Shown piece after piece: positions 20,216 to 21,668 of a stretch of 21,668 bases of DNA. The notes under the pieces are model-generated. The model ran no database searches. It saw only the letters and a list, made by a program, of their open reading frames with translations, and was not told where the DNA came from. Origin of the DNA: an uncultured Erysipelotrichaceae bacterium (GTDB lineage: Bacteria > Bacillota_I > Bacilli_A > RFN20 > CAG-826); NCBI GenBank assembly GCA_902801805.1, contig CADCJP010000022.1, positions 8,454 to 30,121 on the forward strand, written 5' to 3'. The translations under genes were made by a program, and so were the position numbers. How positions within the stretch are numbered: position 1 is the first letter of the stretch; each line of letters starts with the position of its first letter.

Positions 20216-20238
20216 GGAGATTACTTCAAATCTTTTTT
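20204..20238 (+). terminator. Intrinsic terminator of the GT8-PlsC/CrtO-like operon
   Basis: AGATTTGA (20208-20215) and TCAAATCT (20226-20233), lengthened by AAAG/TTTT pairing, with T-run to 20238. The left arm is the last bases of the coding sequence including the stop. Confidence 0.85.
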
Positions 20239-20255
20239 ATTTAAAAGAAACTTGC

Positions 20256-20261
20256 TACAAT
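20256..20261 (+). promoter_or_regulatory. Possible -10 box of the YhhN-like gene
   Basis: TACAAT (20256-20261) gives a leader of about 43 bases that carries AAGGAG (20299-20304). The -35 region is only T-rich. Confidence 0.3.
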
Positions 20262-20310
20262 AAAGGCAGAAATAATCAAATAAAATAATGTTATTTGCCA
20301 AGGAGTCTTT

Positions 20311-21012
20311 ATGGCAGGTTGTATCGTCTTATTAGTTTTAGGGGCCATTTGTTTGACCTTCTTCATCATCGAAAAAGTGAAGAAAACATCAGTAAAATCA
20401 ACGATGATTAAAGCCACAACATCGTTCCTTTTCATCGCTTTAGCGGCTTATTCCGTTTATAAAAACGGTAATCCTCCATTTGGTTTCTTTGCGATATGTG
20501 GATTAGCTATGGGTTTATTAGGCGATATCTGGTTAGGATTTAAATACGTATACAAGGAACATACACGCACATACACCTTCGCAGGTTTCAGCTGTTTCGC
20601 TGTTGGTCATATCTTCTATATATACGGCATGATGAGACATTTAGCCTATCCAACCGATTGGTATGCTTATGTTATTCCTTTAGCCTTTGGCTTATTATGT
20701 GGAGTAGCGGTCATTCTTTTAGAAAAGCCACTTAAATATAACTATCAAGAATATAAGATTATTAGTTTCGTTTATGGCGTTATCTTGTTCATGATGGTTG
20801 CCACTGCGGGCTATTTAGCTATTTCACACGGTATGCAAGTAGCGTCATATAACATGCTCTTTATCGGTGGCATCCTCTTCGCTCTTAGTGATCTTATCCT
20901 CTGTGGTACATACTTTGGTGAAGGCAAAGATAAACCGTTTGATTTAATCTCTAATTCGATTACTTATTACGTTGCACAGTATCTGATTGCATTCTCAATA
21001 CTCTTCCTTTAA
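20311..21012 (+). CDS. YhhN/TMEM86-family membrane protein, lysoplasmalogenase-like
   Basis: A 233-residue protein with about eight hydrophobic helices. Family marks of YhhN (PF07947) are GLAMGLLGDIWLGFKYV (about 64-80), FAGFSCFAVGHIFYIYG (about 90-106), and the C-terminal FIGGILFALSDLILCGTYFG (about 186-205). Human TMEM86B of this family hydrolyses the vinyl-ether bond of lysoplasmalogens; bacterial members are less well studied. If active here it would imply ether lipids or a related substrate, and it fits the lipid theme of the neighbours. The start is supported by AAGGAG seven bases upstream. It is monocistronic. Confidence 0.85.
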   Translation: MAGCIVLLVLGAICLTFFIIEKVKKTSVKSTMIKATTSFLFIALAAYSVYKNGNPPFGFFAICGLAMGLLGDIWLGFKYVYKEHTRTYTFAGFSCFAVGHIFYIYGMMRHLAYPTDWYAYVIPLAFGLLCGVAVILLEKPLKYNYQEYKIISFVYGVILFMMVATAGYLAISHGMQVASYNMLFIGGILFALSDLILCGTYFGEGKDKPFDLISNSITYYVAQYLIAFSILFL

Positions 21013-21223
21013 TAATTAACCTCTATTTGTGTAATGGTGATTTTTCATTTTTTAAACATGTTTCAAAAAAGTTGAATATTTGAAAAAAATTAAGTCACTA
21101 AAGTGCCCATGTTATCGAAACATTCTTATCGCCCAATTATTTCGCTTTGATTTTTTACTTATCTTATCGCTTCAATTGCTCTATAATAATGTATCCCGCT
21201 ATAAGCGGTTGTATAATTAAGTT
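21013..21223 (+). other. AT-rich intergenic region with palindromes and a promoter
   Basis: About 210 bases without a gene. It contains AAACATGTTT, a 10-base palindrome flanked by T6 and A6 runs (about 21040-21068), which could serve as a weak terminator or protein site. CCGCT-ATA-AGCGG (21196-21208) lies just before TATAAT (21212-21217). A second TATAAT occurs at about 21182-21187. Confidence 0.4.
21196..21217 (+). promoter_or_regulatory. -10 box and adjacent hairpin of the poly-Ser lipoprotein gene, predicted leaderless
   Basis: TATAAT (21212-21217) ends six bases before the ATG at 21224, so the predicted transcript begins at or next to the start codon. The CCGCT/AGCGG inverted repeat occupies the -10/-35 spacer, a position where a repressor would block polymerase. 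No good -35 is seen. Confidence 0.5.
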
Positions 21224-21668
21224 ATGAAAAAGAAATTATTATTAGGTATCTCTGTCACATTAATGCTTACATTAACTTCCTGTGAATTCGCTATTCACCT
21301 TTTTGAAGGTGCCAGTGATCCATATACATATAAGACCGAACCTCCTTCAACTTCAGAACCAGGTGAAACCACAAATAGTGAAATCCCATCCACAAGTACT
21401 GGTACTGATTCAACTGAATCATCCACAAGTTCTAGTGAAACATCCACAACAAGTTCAGGTTCTAGTGAAGATAGCTCCGTAAGTTCATCTTCTAGTGATA
21501 CTTCAAGTAGTAGCTCTTCGAGTAGTTCGTCTTCTTCATCAAGCTCATCTTCTAGCAGTTCTTCTAACTCCTCTTCGAGTAGTAGTTCTTCTAGTTCATC
21601 TTCAAGTAGCTCTTCGAGTTCATCCTCAAGTAGTTCATCAAGTTCATCTTCTAGTAGTTCTTCGAGCA
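21224..21668 (+). CDS. Lipoprotein with long poly-serine linker (3' end missing)
   Basis: Open to the window edge, 148 codons visible. The signal peptide MKKKLLLGISVTLMLTLTSC ends in an LTSC lipobox (Cys20). After about 25 ordinary residues (EFAIHLFEGASDPYTYKTEP) the sequence becomes Ser/Thr/Glu/Gly-rich and then almost pure serine from about residue 84 to the edge, broken by a single Asn. Such tracts act as flexible wall- or surface-spanning linkers ahead of an exported domain, which must lie beyond the window. The codons alternate among AGT, AGC, TCT, TCA, TCC and TCG, so the DNA is only loosely repetitive. The start lacks a ribosome site and is set by the TATAAT six bases upstream. Confidence 0.85.
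   Translation, partial: MKKKLLLGISVTLMLTLTSCEFAIHLFEGASDPYTYKTEPPSTSEPGETTNSEIPSTSTGTDSTESSTSSSETSTTSSGSSEDSSVSSSSSDTSSSSSSSSSSSSSSSSSSSSSNSSSSSSSSSSSSSSSSSSSSSSSSSSSSSSSSS
21490..21668 (+). repeat. Serine-codon low-complexity tract
   Basis: Short units such as AGTTCATCTTCTAGT recur without a fixed period. It is prone to slippage or recombination and could cause assembly breaks, which may be why the contig piece ends here. Confidence 0.6.

Noticed and set aside
21490..21668. CRISPR-like or satellite repeat
   Set aside because: There is no constant repeat-spacer unit; the tract is explained by serine codons in an open lipoprotein frame.

Overview
The window looks like one contig stretch from an AT-rich, low-GC Gram-positive-type bacterium, most likely an uncultured member of the Bacillota (class Bacilli, near the Erysipelotrichia/Mollicutes branch). 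This is an inference from base composition, AGGAGG-type ribosome sites on some genes, lipoboxes without LPXTG anchors, intrinsic terminators after many genes, and family content. The code is the standard bacterial one: several genes end in TGA and the tRNA-Trp carries a CCA anticodon. Nearly everything lies on the plus strand.

Layout. (1) 2-2001: the 3' end of a Tad/type IV pilus-like operon, with an ATPase tail, two T2SSF-type inner-membrane proteins, a TadE-like protein, and a 55-residue pilin-like peptide with the strongest ribosome site of the operon. (2) 2075-2513: acyl carrier protein, then tRNA-Asn and tRNA-Glu. (3) 2511-4038: a small accessory islet between two copies of a tRNA terminator. 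It holds a BRO-N/Fic fusion whose Fic catalytic loop is missing in frame, and an XRE regulator with a zinc ribbon. (4) 4145-6413: two tandem membrane diguanylate cyclases. (5) 6496-11085: two secreted lipoproteins, a purple-acid-phosphatase-like esterase and an 895-residue Ig-repeat/clostripain-type protease. (6) 11192-14624: a lipid-related cluster of an alpha/beta hydrolase, an HGSNAT/DUF1624 membrane acyltransferase and an AMP-forming acyl-CoA synthetase. (7) 14641-15805: tRNA-Leu, a probably frameshifted membrane protein, a NUDIX hydrolase and tRNA-Trp. (8) 15898-17573: a small two-helix membrane protein and an unrecognised 372-residue protein. (9) 17772-20215: an unusual fusion of a GT8 glycosyltransferase to a PlsC acyltransferase, followed with overlap by a CrtO-like acyltransferase. 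(10) 20311-21012: a YhhN/lysoplasmalogenase-like membrane protein. (11) 21224 to the end: the start of a lipoprotein with a very long poly-serine linker.

Read together, much of the window concerns the cell envelope. ACP, acyl-CoA ligase, HGSNAT-type acyltransferase, GT8-PlsC, CrtO-like and YhhN genes suggest synthesis and remodelling of glycolipids or ether/ester lipids. The large lipoproteins and the Tad-like apparatus face outward, and the paired GGDEF proteins may tune surface behaviour. The most notable items are the Fic gene that has lost its active-site loop, a palindromic box at that gene's promoter that is repeated inside its own coding sequence, the GT8-PlsC fusion beside a CrtO-like gene, a recurring promoter geometry that predicts leaderless mRNAs, and a likely A6-tract frameshift.
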